Positions 24,299 to 32,894 of a DNA stretch of 46,957 nt are shown piece after piece. The first letter of the stretch is position 1. Each line of letters opens with the position of its first letter. Origin of the DNA: Cognatundibacterium curvum (GTDB lineage: Bacteria > Pseudomonadota > Gammaproteobacteria > Burkholderiales > Burkholderiaceae_D); contig NZ_JACOGD010000014.1 of the NCBI RefSeq assembly GCF_014284235.1, positions 1-46,957 of the forward strand, written 5' to 3'. The position numbers were made by a program, and so were the translations under genes. The notes beneath the pieces are model-generated. The model was not told where the DNA came from, made no database searches, and was given only the letters and a program-made list of their open reading frames with translations.

Positions 24299-25408
24299 AT
24301 GAATCAGCAGCAAACCGACCGACATTATCTGCAGCTGGCGCTGGCGCTGGCTGCGCGCGCGACCATAGAAACCTCGCCAAATCCTAAGGTTGGCTGTGTG
24401 ATCGTGAAGGATGGTCAGATACTGGGGCAGGGCTGGACCCAGCCGGTGGGGCAGGCGCATGCGGAAGTCATGGCATTGCGTGACGCGCATGCGCAGGGCC
24501 ATGCAGTTGCTGGTGCCACGGCCTACGTCACACTGGAGCCATGCAGTCATTTTGGCCGCACCCCGCCATGCGCAAATGCCTTGGTTGATGCGGGTATTGC
24601 GCGTGTCGTGGCTGCCGTTGGTGATGCCAATCCTCAGGTAGCGGGACGCGGGCTGGCGATCTTGCAGCAGGCTGGTTTGCAGGTAGAGTGCGGTCAGGAG
24701 CCGGATATTGCACTGGCGGCGCGCGAAATGAATCTGGGATTTTTCCGGCGCATGGAGAGTGGCAAACCCTGGGTGCGCGTGAAGATGGCGGCCAGTCTGG
24801 ATGGTCGCACTGCATTGCCGAATGGTCAGAGCCAGTGGATCACCTCGCCAGCTGCGCGGCTGGATGGTCATCAGTGGCGTGCGCGTGCCGATGCGATACT
24901 GACCGGCATTGGCACTGTGCTGGCCGATGATCCGCAACTCAATGTGCGCGGGATCAGCACGCCACGTCAGCCCATCAAAATCATCGTCGACTCTCATTTA
25001 CAGATAAGTCCACAGGCGCGTTGTCTGCAACAGGGCGTGAGTCTGGTCGTGGCAGCGCATGATGATGTGGAAAAACGTGCCGCACTTGAGGCGCAGGGCG
25101 TTGAGGTCTTGTTACTGCCTGCTGCTCATGGGCGGGTCGATTTGCCTGCGCTGTTGCTGGAATTAGGGTGCCGTCAAATCAATGAATTGCATGTGGAAGC
25201 GGGTGCGGTGCTGAATGGCGCCTTACTGGAGGCTAAGCTGGCCGATGAATTACTGGTCTACCTGGCGCCTAAATTGTTGGGTGCTGGTGCGGGCTTACTG
25301 CGTATTCCCGAGCTCACGCATGTCGATCAGGCAGAAAGCTGGCAATTTCATGATGTGCAGATGCTGGCACCGGATTTGCGTATCCTGGCCAGACGTAACT
25401 TAGTCTAG
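24299..25408 (+). CDS. ribD: Bifunctional riboflavin biosynthesis deaminase/reductase RibD
   Basis: A 369-aa enzyme for the second and third steps of riboflavin synthesis. The N-terminal cytidine-deaminase-type domain has HAE (about residues 54-56) and PCSHFGRTPPC (about 81-91), which supply the zinc ligands His and two Cys and the catalytic Glu. The C-terminal reductase domain begins near KPWVRVKMAASLDGRTALPNGQSQWI (about 160-185) and uses NADPH. Length is normal. It starts two bases after the apbC stop, so the two are probably one transcript. No FMN riboswitch is visible upstream, and no other rib genes are nearby. A bidirectional terminator lies 130 bases downstream. Confidence 0.94.
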   Translation: MNQQQTDRHYLQLALALAARATIETSPNPKVGCVIVKDGQILGQGWTQPVGQAHAEVMALRDAHAQGHAVAGATAYVTLEPCSHFGRTPPCANALVDAGIARVVAAVGDANPQVAGRGLAILQQAGLQVECGQEPDIALAAREMNLGFFRRMESGKPWVRVKMAASLDGRTALPNGQSQWITSPAARLDGHQWRARADAILTGIGTVLADDPQLNVRGISTPRQPIKIIVDSHLQISPQARCLQQGVSLVVAAHDDVEKRAALEAQGVEVLLLPAAHGRVDLPALLLELGCRQINELHVEAGAVLNGALLEAKLADELLVYLAPKLLGAGAGLLRIPELTHVDQAESWQFHDVQMLAPDLRILARRNLV

Positions 25409-25534
25409 ATGGAGTCTGCTTGTCCGTGTCAGCCAGACTGGTGTGCCAGCTTGGCTGCGGACAAGCTAGCGAATTCAGTCTGAGCCGCAGTCCTGCACTG
25501 GACAATGTGGCGCAGAAAATCCGGAGCCGCAAAT

Positions 25535-25570
25535 GAAAAAAGCATCGTTGAAAATCAACGATGCTTTTTT
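25535..25570. terminator. Bidirectional intrinsic terminator between ribD and tRNA-Pro
   Basis: AGCATCGTTG (25541-25550) pairs with CAACGATGCT (25556-25565) with a 5-base loop. It is flanked by A residues on the left and T residues on the right, so it works in both directions. It ends the ribD transcript (+) and the tRNA-Pro transcript (-). Confidence 0.88.
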
Positions 25571-25573
25571 AAC

Positions 25574-25650
25574 TGGTCGGAGTACAAGGATTCGAACCTT
25601 GGACCCTCTGCTCCCAAAGCAGATGCGCTACCGGGCTGCGCTACACTCCG
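25574..25650 (-). tRNA. tRNA-Pro(UGG), copy 2 of the pair
   Basis: A 77-nt cloverleaf with encoded CCA at the 3' end (25574-25576). The anticodon loop is TTTGGGA with anticodon UGG, read on the minus strand. T arm GGTTCGAATCC is present. The sequence is identical to the copy at 25718-25794. Confidence 0.95.
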
Positions 25651-25717
25651 AAAAACGGCTTTTTTATTTCGCTACTCTGAAATAAATGGGCTAAATTAAT
25701 TACTTATCCCTTGAAAC

Positions 25718-25794
25718 TGGTCGGAGTACAAGGATTCGAACCTTGGACCCTCTGCTCCCAAAGCAGATGCGCTACCGGGCTGCGCTACACTCCG
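25718..25794 (-). tRNA. tRNA-Pro(UGG), copy 1 of the pair
   Basis: A 77-nt cloverleaf with encoded CCA (25718-25720), anticodon UGG. Identical to the downstream copy at 25574-25650, with a 67-base spacer. It is promoter-proximal in the pair. Confidence 0.95.
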
Positions 25795-25803
25795 AAGACC
25801 GAG

Positions 25804-25832
25804 ATAATATCCCTATGTATCGTATGTGTCAA
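25804..25832 (-). promoter_or_regulatory. Sigma-70 promoter of the tRNA-Pro pair
   Basis: On the minus strand TTGACA (25832-25827, perfect), 17-base spacer, TATTAT (25809-25804, 5/6). It lies 9 bases upstream of the first mature tRNA-Pro. Confidence 0.8.
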
Positions 25833-25914
25833 TAGCAGGGCGGTTTGCATGGCCTTGCCGCCCGCGTAGCCTTGGTCTTTCGGGGTGAAGACGGCTGGTG
25901 CTATTGCTGATGTA

Positions 25915-26808
25915 TTACAAGGCCTGCTGGCTTTGAAATTCTCTCCATTCTCCGCTGAGTGGATCGTGAAAACTGATTTGTTTTGCCAGCAGTTGCAGCG
26001 GCTGGCTGAAATCATCTCCTTTGCAGGCTAGCGCGACCGGGTAAAAACTGTCATTGACGATGGGAGTGCCCAGACTGGCCATGTGCACGCGTAACTGATG
26101 TTTGCGCCCTGTGACGGGTGATAAGCGGTACAGGTTATGCGCGCCGCGCTGCTGTTCGAGCTCGATCAGGGTTTCCGTATTGGGGGCACCTGGCGTTTCG
26201 CGCATGGTAAAGAATTGTTCGCCTTCCTCCATTCTGCTTTGATATACAAATGGGTAGCTGCGCTCGGGCATCGCTGGCGCCAGCGCGTGATAGATTTTGC
26301 TGATGGTTTTTTTCTGAAACATGGACTGATAGGCGCCGCGTGTTTCAGGATTGTGTGAAAACAGAATCACGCCCGCGGTTTCCCGGTCCAGTCTGTGTAT
26401 GGGTGTCAGATGTTCCAGCCCTGTGGTTTGACGTAGCCGGGTCAGCAGGGTTTCGCGTAAAAAGCGGCCACCTGGTGTGACGGGTAAAAAATGCGGTTTA
26501 TCGGCCACCAGCAAATGTGCATCCTGATAAAGGATCTTTTCATCGAAAGGTATGCGTGTCTCGTGCTCGATTTCACGGTAATAGTATAGACACATGCCGC
26601 GTCGCACTGTGCTGTCGGCCTTCAATACACTGCCATATTGGTCGCGCACTTCACGCTGGCTAATTCTGTGCAGCCATATTGCATCTGGAATGTCAGGGAA
26701 CTGCAGGCTCAAAAAACACAGCAGCGGGGTCGGCGCTATGCCTTCCGGTATCCAGCAATAACTGGGTGCGATGCCATCGCGCACGGGGAGGGGGGCTTGC
26801 ATACTCAT
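25915..26808 (-). CDS. RluA-family pseudouridine synthase
   Basis: A 297-aa enzyme that isomerises uridine in rRNA or tRNA. The central motif TPIHRLDRETAGVILFSHNPE (about residues 135-155) holds the catalytic Asp of HRLD. KIYHALAP, GRKHQLRVHMASLGTPIVND (the R-x-HQLR motif) and a C-terminal ISFHDPLSGEWREF are all RluA-type. The N-terminus is shorter than and unlike the S4 domain of RluC/RluD but keeps a similar position; it has its own start residues SWxIPEGIAP. Which site it modifies cannot be read here. Start at ATG 26808 or 26802; neither has a strong ribosome site. Confidence 0.85.
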   Translation of the reverse strand: MSMQAPLPVRDGIAPSYCWIPEGIAPTPLLCFLSLQFPDIPDAIWLHRISQREVRDQYGSVLKADSTVRRGMCLYYYREIEHETRIPFDEKILYQDAHLLVADKPHFLPVTPGGRFLRETLLTRLRQTTGLEHLTPIHRLDRETAGVILFSHNPETRGAYQSMFQKKTISKIYHALAPAMPERSYPFVYQSRMEEGEQFFTMRETPGAPNTETLIELEQQRGAHNLYRLSPVTGRKHQLRVHMASLGTPIVNDSFYPVALACKGDDFSQPLQLLAKQISFHDPLSGEWREFQSQQAL

Positions 26809-26973
26809 TCATCATGATGGAAACAGGTGCTGCATACTAACACGGCGCACAGCCTGTTCGCCCGCCTGGTCGCGGGTAGGCGTCTAAGGGCGAACGCGGT
26901 AAAATGCTGTTTTTAACTTTTCCGCGACCTGATGTCTTCAGACTTTCTGATGGCATGCGGTGCAATCCTCTCC

Positions 26974-28368
26974 ATGACAGTCCGTACCCGATTTGCTCCC
27001 AGCCCTACTGGTTATTTACACATAGGCGGTGCCCGTACCGCTTTATTCAGCTGGGCATTTGCCCGCCACCATGGCGGCACTTTTGTATTGCGAATAGAAG
27101 ACACGGATCTGGAGCGCTCTACACCGGAGGCGGTGCAGGCAATTTTAGATGGCATGAGCTGGCTGGGCCTGGCGCATGATGAAGGTCCGTTTTATCAAAT
27201 GCAAAGAATGGAGCGCTATCGCGCTGTGCTGGCAGACATGCTGGCACAAGGTACTGCGTACTATTGCTATTCCTCACCGGAAGAAGTTGAAGCGATGCGT
27301 GAGCGTCAGCGTGCTGCGGGTGATAAGCCACGTTATGACGGCACTTGGCGTCCGGAGGCAGGCAAGACTTTGCCACCAGTACCGGCAGACCGTAAGCCAG
27401 TAATCCGTTTTAAAAATCCGCTCGACGGCGACGTGAGTTGGAACGACGTCGTTAAGGGAACGATCACGATCAGTAATAAAGAGCTGGACGATCTGGTGAT
27501 TGCGCGTCCGGATGGCACGCCTACTTACAACTTCTGCGTGGCCATTGATGACTGGGATATGCAGATTACCCATGTAATCCGTGGTGATGACCATGTGAAT
27601 AACACGCCGCGTCAGATCAATATTCTCAATGCTTTGGGTGCCAGCCTGCCACAGTATGGTCACGTGCCTATGATTTTGGGGCCAGACGGGCAAAAACTGT
27701 CTAAGCGTCGCAACGCGGTCAGCGTGACTGATTATGCAGACAAAGGTTATCTGCCTGAGTCCATGCTGAACTATCTGGCACGTCTGGGATGGAGTCACGG
27801 TGATGACGAGATTTTCTCTATGGAGCAGATGTGCAGCTGGTTTGATCTCACACACTTGTCTGGATCGGCGGCGCAATTCAATCCTGAAAAGCTGGACTGG
27901 ATTAATAATCATTACATCAAGGCCGCAGATAATGCGCGTCTGGCTGAGCTGATACGTCCATCCATGTTGGCGGCTGGCGCAGAATTTGCTGGCGCGCCGG
28001 ATCTGGCTGCTGTGATTGCTTTGTTTAAGGAGCGCGCTAACACCACGGTGATGCTGGCGGAGTCTGCCATGCTGTTCTATCGCCAGCCAGCGCCTGAGGC
28101 CGCGCTGCTGCAGCAACATCTGACAGATGCGGTGCGCCCGGCCTTGCAGCAATATGCAGAATTGTTGAAAACCGTGGCATGGGACAAAGCGGCGATCTCG
28201 GCTGCCTTGAAAACCGTGCTGGCCGAACATGGCTTGAAAATGCCGCAATTGGCGATGCCTTTGCGCCTGCTGTTGACGGGTCAATTGCAAACCCCATCGA
28301 TTGATGCGGTGATTGACTTATTTGGCCGTGAAACGGTCGCTGCACGTCTGGCCGTTGCGTTTGCCTGA
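26974..28368 (+). CDS. gltX: Glutamyl-tRNA synthetase
   Basis: A 464-aa class I synthetase that charges tRNA-Glu. [21 protein letters not shown] (about residues 5-25) contains the HIGG signature. [11 protein letters not shown] is the KMSKS equivalent. The tRNA-acceptor motif [14 protein letters not shown] is intact. Length matches the family (about 465). ATG 26974 begins the family N-terminus ([11 protein letters not shown]); an earlier ATG at 26932 would add 14 residues without homology. The gene lies just upstream of a tRNA array with three tRNA-Glu genes, its own substrate. Confidence 0.96.
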   Translation: MTVRTRFAPSPTGYLHIGGARTALFSWAFARHHGGTFVLRIEDTDLERSTPEAVQAILDGMSWLGLAHDEGPFYQMQRMERYRAVLADMLAQGTAYYCYSSPEEVEAMRERQRAAGDKPRYDGTWRPEAGKTLPPVPADRKPVIRFKNPLDGDVSWNDVVKGTITISNKELDDLVIARPDGTPTYNFCVAIDDWDMQITHVIRGDDHVNNTPRQINILNALGASLPQYGHVPMILGPDGQKLSKRRNAVSVTDYADKGYLPESMLNYLARLGWSHGDDEIFSMEQMCSWFDLTHLSGSAAQFNPEKLDWINNHYIKAADNARLAELIRPSMLAAGAEFAGAPDLAAVIALFKERANTTVMLAESAMLFYRQPAPEAALLQQHLTDAVRPALQQYAELLKTVAWDKAAISAALKTVLAEHGLKMPQLAMPLRLLLTGQLQTPSIDAVIDLFGRETVAARLAVAFA

Positions 28369-28393
28369 TACACCAGATATTGGGGGTGAGGGC

Positions 28394-28422
28394 TTTACAA
28401 GACTTACTTCATCCCCTATAAT
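28394..28422 (+). promoter_or_regulatory. Sigma-70 promoter of the tRNA-Ala/Glu operon
   Basis: TTTACA (28394-28399, 5/6), 17-base spacer, TATAAT (28417-28422, perfect). It is 26 bases after the gltX stop and 27 bases before mature tRNA-Ala. Confidence 0.83.
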
Positions 28423-28449
28423 CTTTCTTCTGTTCTGCATTGCACCTAA

Positions 28450-28525
<76 letters not shown>

Positions 28526-28559
28526 AAAATGCGTGACAATCAGAATAGAGTAATTTGCT

Positions 28560-28635
28560 GTCCCCATCGTCTAGAGGCCTAGGACATCACCCTTTCACGG
28601 TGAGTACAGGGGTTCGAATCCCCTTGGGGACGCCA
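28560..28635 (+). tRNA. tRNA-Glu(UUC), copy 1
   Basis: A 76-nt cloverleaf beginning GTCCCCATCGTCTAGAGG. The anticodon loop is CTTTCAC (anticodon UUC). CCA is encoded. All three copies are identical. Confidence 0.96.
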
Positions 28636-28695
28636 ATCAAATGCTTGATTGCGGACAGTAAGTTAAAATTAAGGTCAGTAGTTTGGACAGAATCT

Positions 28696-28771
28696 GTCCC
28701 CATCGTCTAGAGGCCTAGGACATCACCCTTTCACGGTGAGTACAGGGGTTCGAATCCCCTTGGGGACGCCA
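28696..28771 (+). tRNA. tRNA-Glu(UUC), copy 2
   Basis: Identical 76-nt sequence to copy 1, separated by a 60-base spacer. Confidence 0.96.
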
Positions 28772-28832
28772 GGTTGTAAGCCGTTGAACTGAGTAATTCA
28801 GCGCAGCGTAGGTCAGTAAATGGACAGTATAT

Positions 28833-28908
28833 GTCCCCATCGTCTAGAGGCCTAGGACATCACCCTTTCACGGTGAGTACAGGGGTTCGAATCCCCTTGG
28901 GGACGCCA
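28833..28908 (+). tRNA. tRNA-Glu(UUC), copy 3
   Basis: Identical to copies 1 and 2. The 61-base spacer before it shares GGTCAGTA and TGGACAG with the spacer before copy 2, so the two copies arose by tandem duplication. Confidence 0.96.
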
Positions 28909-28912
28909 AGTT

Positions 28913-28948
28913 AAAAAACCTGCTGATGAAAATCAGCAGGTTTTTTTT
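28913..28948. terminator. Bidirectional intrinsic terminator after the tRNA array
   Basis: A strong hairpin: CCTGCTGAT (28919-28927) with ATCAGCAGG (28932-28940), then eight T residues, and an A run on the left side. It ends the tRNA transcript and could also end the minus-strand transcript from 29864. Confidence 0.9.
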
Positions 28949-29063
28949 CGTTCGAATTTTCGCTTTAGGTTTCATTGTGGACGCAGGCCTATTGCCTGCT
29001 GCATGATTCGGGCGCTGCAGCGTCACTAAGCCGTAGTCCATGAATGCTGACCTTGCTTCAGTC

Positions 29064-29864
29064 TCAACTGCTACTGCCACAGCTACTGCCGCAACTACTT
29101 CCTGTGCTGCCGCTGTCACTGCAATCGCTGCCATTGTTGCTGTCGCTGCTAAAGCTGCTGCTATCTGAGATGCCAGAACTGCCGGTGTCTGTGTAGCTGC
29201 TCTGTTGTCGCTCTGCTTCCCTGCGTTTGTAGTGTTCATACATGGTGGCGCTGATCATGCCAGCGGTCAGCATGCCGTAGGCTTGTAAGGCTTCTGGATA
29301 ATAGCTGGCGCCGTAAGCCTGACCATCACGGTTCATGGCGCGATAGCCTGGCTTATCTGCGCTAATGTGGTAAGCATAGCCATTCGGCATGCGCAGGCGT
29401 TTGTCGAGCGTGAACAGTGCGGGCAGGGTGGGATCGGTTTCGCACTGACGTTCAAAGCGTCTGGCCTGAATCAGGGTGGCGGCCAGTGCCAGCTCAAGAT
29501 CTACAGACATTTCGCTGGCACTCAGATGGGGAATCTGGCGCTCATAGTGTTTATCGCAGAACTGCTCCAGGCTTATGCTGGAGTAGCGCAGCCAGGCATG
29601 CCAGACCGAGTCGGCAGCTTTGGAGGGCAGTGCGCAAGGCTGTTCGCTGCGTCTGACACATTCGAAAAACATGCACAGGCCTTCTGTAGCCGAGGCAAAA
29701 AAAACGGCATCCTGAGGGATGCCGGGGAATTCTTGTTGCGCGGTCTGTTGCCAGTAAGGGAAAAGACCGGGAGGAATATCAGTCAGGATATCCCTGAGTG
29801 CTGAGCGCTTCACGATACGTTGCGCGCGGTAGTGACTGAGGCTGGACTTCAGATTTTCTAGCAT
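29064..29864 (-). CDS. Glycine-rich-domain-like protein with a Ser/Gly/Cys-rich C-terminal tail
   Basis: A 266-aa protein of unknown function. The region DSVWHAWLRYSSISLEQFCDKHYERQIPH (about residues 86-114) resembles the WHxxxxxTxxYxxFCxxxF motif of bacterial glycine-rich-domain-containing proteins (GRDP-like, PF07173 type), where the His and Cys are conserved. Residues 160-225 include a basic, KR-rich helix. From about 226 to the end the sequence is low-complexity Ser/Gly/Asp with five Cys (SCGSSCGSSS at the end). Such tails often carry Gly/Cys repeats in this family. Start ATG 29864 is preceded by AAAGGATAG. I cannot assign a role. Confidence 0.7.
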   Translation of the reverse strand: MLENLKSSLSHYRAQRIVKRSALRDILTDIPPGLFPYWQQTAQQEFPGIPQDAVFFASATEGLCMFFECVRRSEQPCALPSKAADSVWHAWLRYSSISLEQFCDKHYERQIPHLSASEMSVDLELALAATLIQARRFERQCETDPTLPALFTLDKRLRMPNGYAYHISADKPGYRAMNRDGQAYGASYYPEALQAYGMLTAGMISATMYEHYKRREAERQQSSYTDTGSSGISDSSSFSSDSNNGSDCSDSGSTGSSCGSSCGSSS

Positions 29865-29993
29865 AGAGGCCTATCCTTTCTTGTTGTTATCGGGGTGGGA
29901 AGACTGGACTTCCCTGCTGCACAGTGTGGGATAAAAAAATCCGTTTGCCGATCAGGGGAAATACGTATGTTGTGTTTTTGTCGCCAGTTCGTA

Positions 29994-30629
29994 TCAGGGC
30001 AGCTGCCTGAGTTGTTCCGTGAAGGCGTCGAAAAACTGATGTATGTGATAGGCGTCCGCCAGTCCGTGATGGGCGAACACCGCCACCGGAAACACCAGCT
30101 CGCCATTTTTTTCCACACATTTGCCGACAGAGACTTTGGGGGCGCTGTCTTTGCCGTCATGGTGGCGTGCATGCGTGATGCCATTGAAGGCGATCCAGGG
30201 CATGGCTGAAAAATGTATCACATCATCGCGCTGGCATTCCTGCGTAAAGCACAAGCCCTCGCTGTTTTTGACGCGCGCCATGCTGAGCTCAGCCTGTTCA
30301 CAAAAAGCACTGAACGCAGGCTGATAGTCGATAGGGCAGAAGCCAAAGCTGTGATCTGCACGGCCTATGGTGGCATTGGCGTGGATTTGCTGATACAGCA
30401 CCACCTGTTCTTGTTGCACGCGATAGCGCAGTTCAGGTATCTGGTTGATTGCTGCCAGACAGCGGTGCAGATAAAACAGGAAAAATGAGATCTGATTATC
30501 CCGGCAGAATTGACGTGCCTGGGTGCAGGGGATGTCTGCCACGATGCCGTGAAAAGGCTCATGCAGGCCCGAGAAAAACGCAAAATGTTCGCGCCGTTTC
30601 CAGCTGCTGATATCGATCAGGGTTTTCAT
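29994..30629 (-). CDS. Chloramphenicol acetyltransferase-like protein
   Basis: A 211-aa CAT-family protein. The N-terminus WKRREHFAFFSG matches the WxRxxHFxxF start of CatA enzymes. PWIAFNGITHA is the substrate-pocket segment, and the C-terminal HHGLADAYHIHQFF has the catalytic His (about H188) and the Asp (about D192) of HHxxxDG. The Gly after Asp is replaced by Ala and the downstream FHV is YHI, so chloramphenicol activity is uncertain. Length is close to the usual 210-220. It stands between a GRDP-like gene and tal, with no mobile element nearby. It may acetylate another acceptor. Confidence 0.8.
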   Translation of the reverse strand: MKTLIDISSWKRREHFAFFSGLHEPFHGIVADIPCTQARQFCRDNQISFFLFYLHRCLAAINQIPELRYRVQQEQVVLYQQIHANATIGRADHSFGFCPIDYQPAFSAFCEQAELSMARVKNSEGLCFTQECQRDDVIHFSAMPWIAFNGITHARHHDGKDSAPKVSVGKCVEKNGELVFPVAVFAHHGLADAYHIHQFFDAFTEQLRQLP

Positions 30630-30673
30630 TTTTCTTTGCGGTTGATGCTTGGTTATTGAGGGTTTGCAGTGGT

Positions 30674-30700
30674 ATAAAAACAGGGCGCATCAGCGCCCTG
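30674..30700 (-). terminator. Intrinsic terminator of the selD-tal unit
   Basis: CAGGGCGC (30681-30688) with GCGCCCTG (30693-30700). Read on the minus strand it is followed by TTTTTATA. It lies 27 bases after the tal stop. Confidence 0.88.
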
Positions 30701-30726
30701 AGAGTTCGCTTTAGTCTGCTCCGGCC

Positions 30727-31662
30727 TCAGCGCATCGCTGCGATCATTTGCTCCAGCTTGACTGTGTCTGCGCAGAAGGCACGTATACCTTCGGCGAGTT
30801 TTTCTGTCGCCATCGCATCTTCATTGAGCTGGAAGCGGAAAGCACTTTCACTGACTTCGATTTTGCTGATATCAGCTTGCGCCGCCAGTTCCGGACTCAG
30901 CTTCGCAGTCACTGCATTATTGGAATCCGCCAGTTTTTGCAGCAGGTCAGGGCTGATCGTCAGTAAATCGCAACCGGCCAGCTCCAGAATCTGCGAGGTA
31001 TTGCGGAAGCTCGCGCCCATGACTTCCGTCTTGTAGCCAAACTTGCGGTAATAGGTGTAGATAGATTTGACTGACAATACACCAGGATCATCAGCGCCAA
31101 AGATTTCCTGACCGGTTTTAGCTTTAAACCAGTCATAAATACGGCCCACGAAAGGCGAAATCAGCTGGGCACCGGCTTCAGCGCAGGCAACCGCCTGAGC
31201 CAGGCAGAACAGCAAAGTCATATTGCAGCGTATACCTTCTTTTTCCAGGATTTCAGCAGCACGTATGCCTTCCCAGGTAGAAGCGATCTTGATCAGTACG
31301 CGTTCGCGTGGCACACCGGCAGCTTCGTACAGCGCGATCAGCTGGCGTCCTTTAGCGACGGTGGCAGCGGTGTCAAATGACAGGCGTGCATCGGTTTCAG
31401 TCGAAACACGGCCTGGGATTTCATTCAGGATTTGCAAGCCAAAGGAAATCAGTAAATGATCTATCGTTGCATCAATCGACTGACCCGCTGTTTCGGCCAC
31501 GGCTTTTTCCAGCAAATGGCGGTATTCCGGTTTTTGAACTGCCTTCAGTATCAGTGAGGGATTGGTGGTCGCATCGCGTGGCGTATAGGCTTTGATCGCC
31601 TGGAAATCGCCGGTATCGGCCACTACGGTGGTGTACTGTTTCAGTTGTTCTAATTGATTCAT
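30727..31662 (-). CDS. tal: Transaldolase
   Basis: A 311-aa TalB-type enzyme of the pentose phosphate pathway, converting sedoheptulose-7-P and glyceraldehyde-3-P to erythrose-4-P and fructose-6-[13 protein letters not shown] near the N-terminus and [23 protein letters not shown] (about residues 127-149), with the Schiff-base Lys in KIASTWEG, are diagnostic. [33 protein letters not shown] follows as in TalB. Start ATG 31662 gives the family N-terminus. It follows selD by 20 bases on the same strand, so both are probably one transcript. Confidence 0.95.
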   Translation of the reverse strand: MNQLEQLKQYTTVVADTGDFQAIKAYTPRDATTNPSLILKAVQKPEYRHLLEKAVAETAGQSIDATIDHLLISFGLQILNEIPGRVSTETDARLSFDTAATVAKGRQLIALYEAAGVPRERVLIKIASTWEGIRAAEILEKEGIRCNMTLLFCLAQAVACAEAGAQLISPFVGRIYDWFKAKTGQEIFGADDPGVLSVKSIYTYYRKFGYKTEVMGASFRNTSQILELAGCDLLTISPDLLQKLADSNNAVTAKLSPELAAQADISKIEVSESAFRFQLNEDAMATEKLAEGIRAFCADTVKLEQMIAAMR

Positions 31663-31682
31663 GGTTAGTACAGTTTCAAAGA

Positions 31683-32741
31683 TCAGGGGTTAACTTCAAC
31701 GATAGGTGAACCACTCACCATATCACCAATCACAGCAGCATGCAAAAATCCGCTGCTGCGGAAAACAGATAAAACCTGCTCTGTGACAGCAGGGTCACAG
31801 GCGATTAGCAAACCGCCCGAAGTCTGCGGGTCGGTCAGCAGGGCTTGTTGTGCTGCGCTCAGCTGTGCTGACAGGCGTACTTCATGGCCGTAGGCTGCCC
31901 AGTTACGGCCTGAGGCGCCGGTAATCATGCCGGCTTCAGCCAATGTCTCCACGCCGTTCAATAACGGGATGTCGTTCATGCGCAGATGCGCGGCTGCACC
32001 GGAGCCGCGACAGACTTCCAGTAAGTGACCCAGCAAACCAAAACCGGTCACATCCGTCATCGCATGTACACCGTCCAGTTCCGACAGTACTTGTCCGGGG
32101 CGATTGAGCTGAGTCGTGCTGGCGATCATGCTGGCGTAACCATCCTGATCCAGTGCCTGTTTTTTCAGTGCGGCTGACAAGATGCCTACGCCCAGCGGTT
32201 TGCCCAGTATCAGCTGGTCGCCTGCGCGCGCACCGGCATTGCGCTTGACCTTGGATGGATGGATCAGGCCCATCACCACCAGGCCATAAATCGGCTCAAC
32301 CGAATCAATGGTATGGCCGCCCGCAATCGGGATGCCAGCTTCTGCGCAGATAGATTCGCCACCGCGTATCACTTCGCCGATGACGTCGAGTGGAATCTGA
32401 TTGACTGGCATACCGACCAGTGCCAGTGCCATGATGGGGGTGCCACCCATGGCGTAAATATCGGAAATTGCATTGGTTGCCGCAATACGGCCAAAATCAA
32501 ATGCATCATCCACGATAGGCATGAAAAAATCTGTGGTCGCGATCAGTGCCTGATGTTCATTGAGTTGATAGACGGCTGCATCATCCGAGGTTTCTATGCC
32601 GACTAATAATTGTGGCGGAACCGGAAAGCCTGTGGATTTTTTCAGAATTTCGGACAGAACGCCGGGTGCGATTTTGCAGCCGCAGCCACCTCCGTGGGAG
32701 AACGAGGTCAGGCGGACGGGCTGATCGGAAGTTGAGCTCAT
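31683..32741 (-). CDS. selD: Selenide, water dikinase (selenophosphate synthetase)
   Basis: A 352-aa SelD enzyme making selenophosphate from selenide and ATP, the donor for selenocysteine and selenouridine. [13 protein letters not shown] (about residues 15-27) has the active-site Cys (C20), a second Cys (C22) and Lys (K23). The active residue is Cys, not Sec. [31 protein letters not shown] is the conserved ATP-binding part. No selA, selB, or mnmH (selU) is in the window. Start is clear at ATG 32741. Confidence 0.95.
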   Translation of the reverse strand: MSSTSDQPVRLTSFSHGGGCGCKIAPGVLSEILKKSTGFPVPPQLLVGIETSDDAAVYQLNEHQALIATTDFFMPIVDDAFDFGRIAATNAISDIYAMGGTPIMALALVGMPVNQIPLDVIGEVIRGGESICAEAGIPIAGGHTIDSVEPIYGLVVMGLIHPSKVKRNAGARAGDQLILGKPLGVGILSAALKKQALDQDGYASMIASTTQLNRPGQVLSELDGVHAMTDVTGFGLLGHLLEVCRGSGAAAHLRMNDIPLLNGVETLAEAGMITGASGRNWAAYGHEVRLSAQLSAAQQALLTDPQTSGGLLIACDPAVTEQVLSVFRSSGFLHAAVIGDMVSGSPIVEVNP

Positions 32742-32796
32742 GTTTGCGTGCTGTATGCGTTAGTCAAGGCTTTGATTATACGCTGAGCTGCAGAGT

Positions 32797-32834
32797 ATAA
32801 AAAAAGCGACCCCGGATGGGATCGCTTTTTTTTG
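32797..32834. terminator. Intrinsic terminator after the RhlE-type helicase gene
   Basis: An A run, AGCGAcCCC, a short loop, GGGaTCGCT, then eight T residues, with flanking A/T runs in both directions. On the minus strand it lies 60 bases after the helicase stop. Confidence 0.85.
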
Positions 32835-32894
32835 ATATTACTTATTTGATCTGGGCAATATGATGCTCAGCTCAAATGATCAGATCAGTGTGAC

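Noticed and set aside
25505..25699. A 64-codon plus-strand frame across tRNA-Pro
   Set aside because: It lies over the terminator and the tRNA gene, and its peptide (EYKDSNLGPSAPKADALPGCA) is translated tRNA sequence.
28868..29239. A 123-codon minus-strand frame ending in SPRGFEPLYSP
   Set aside because: It reads through the Ser/Gly tail of the gene at 29064 in another frame and into the tRNA-Glu copy and terminator. The C-terminal peptide is the known artefact of translating tRNA sequence.
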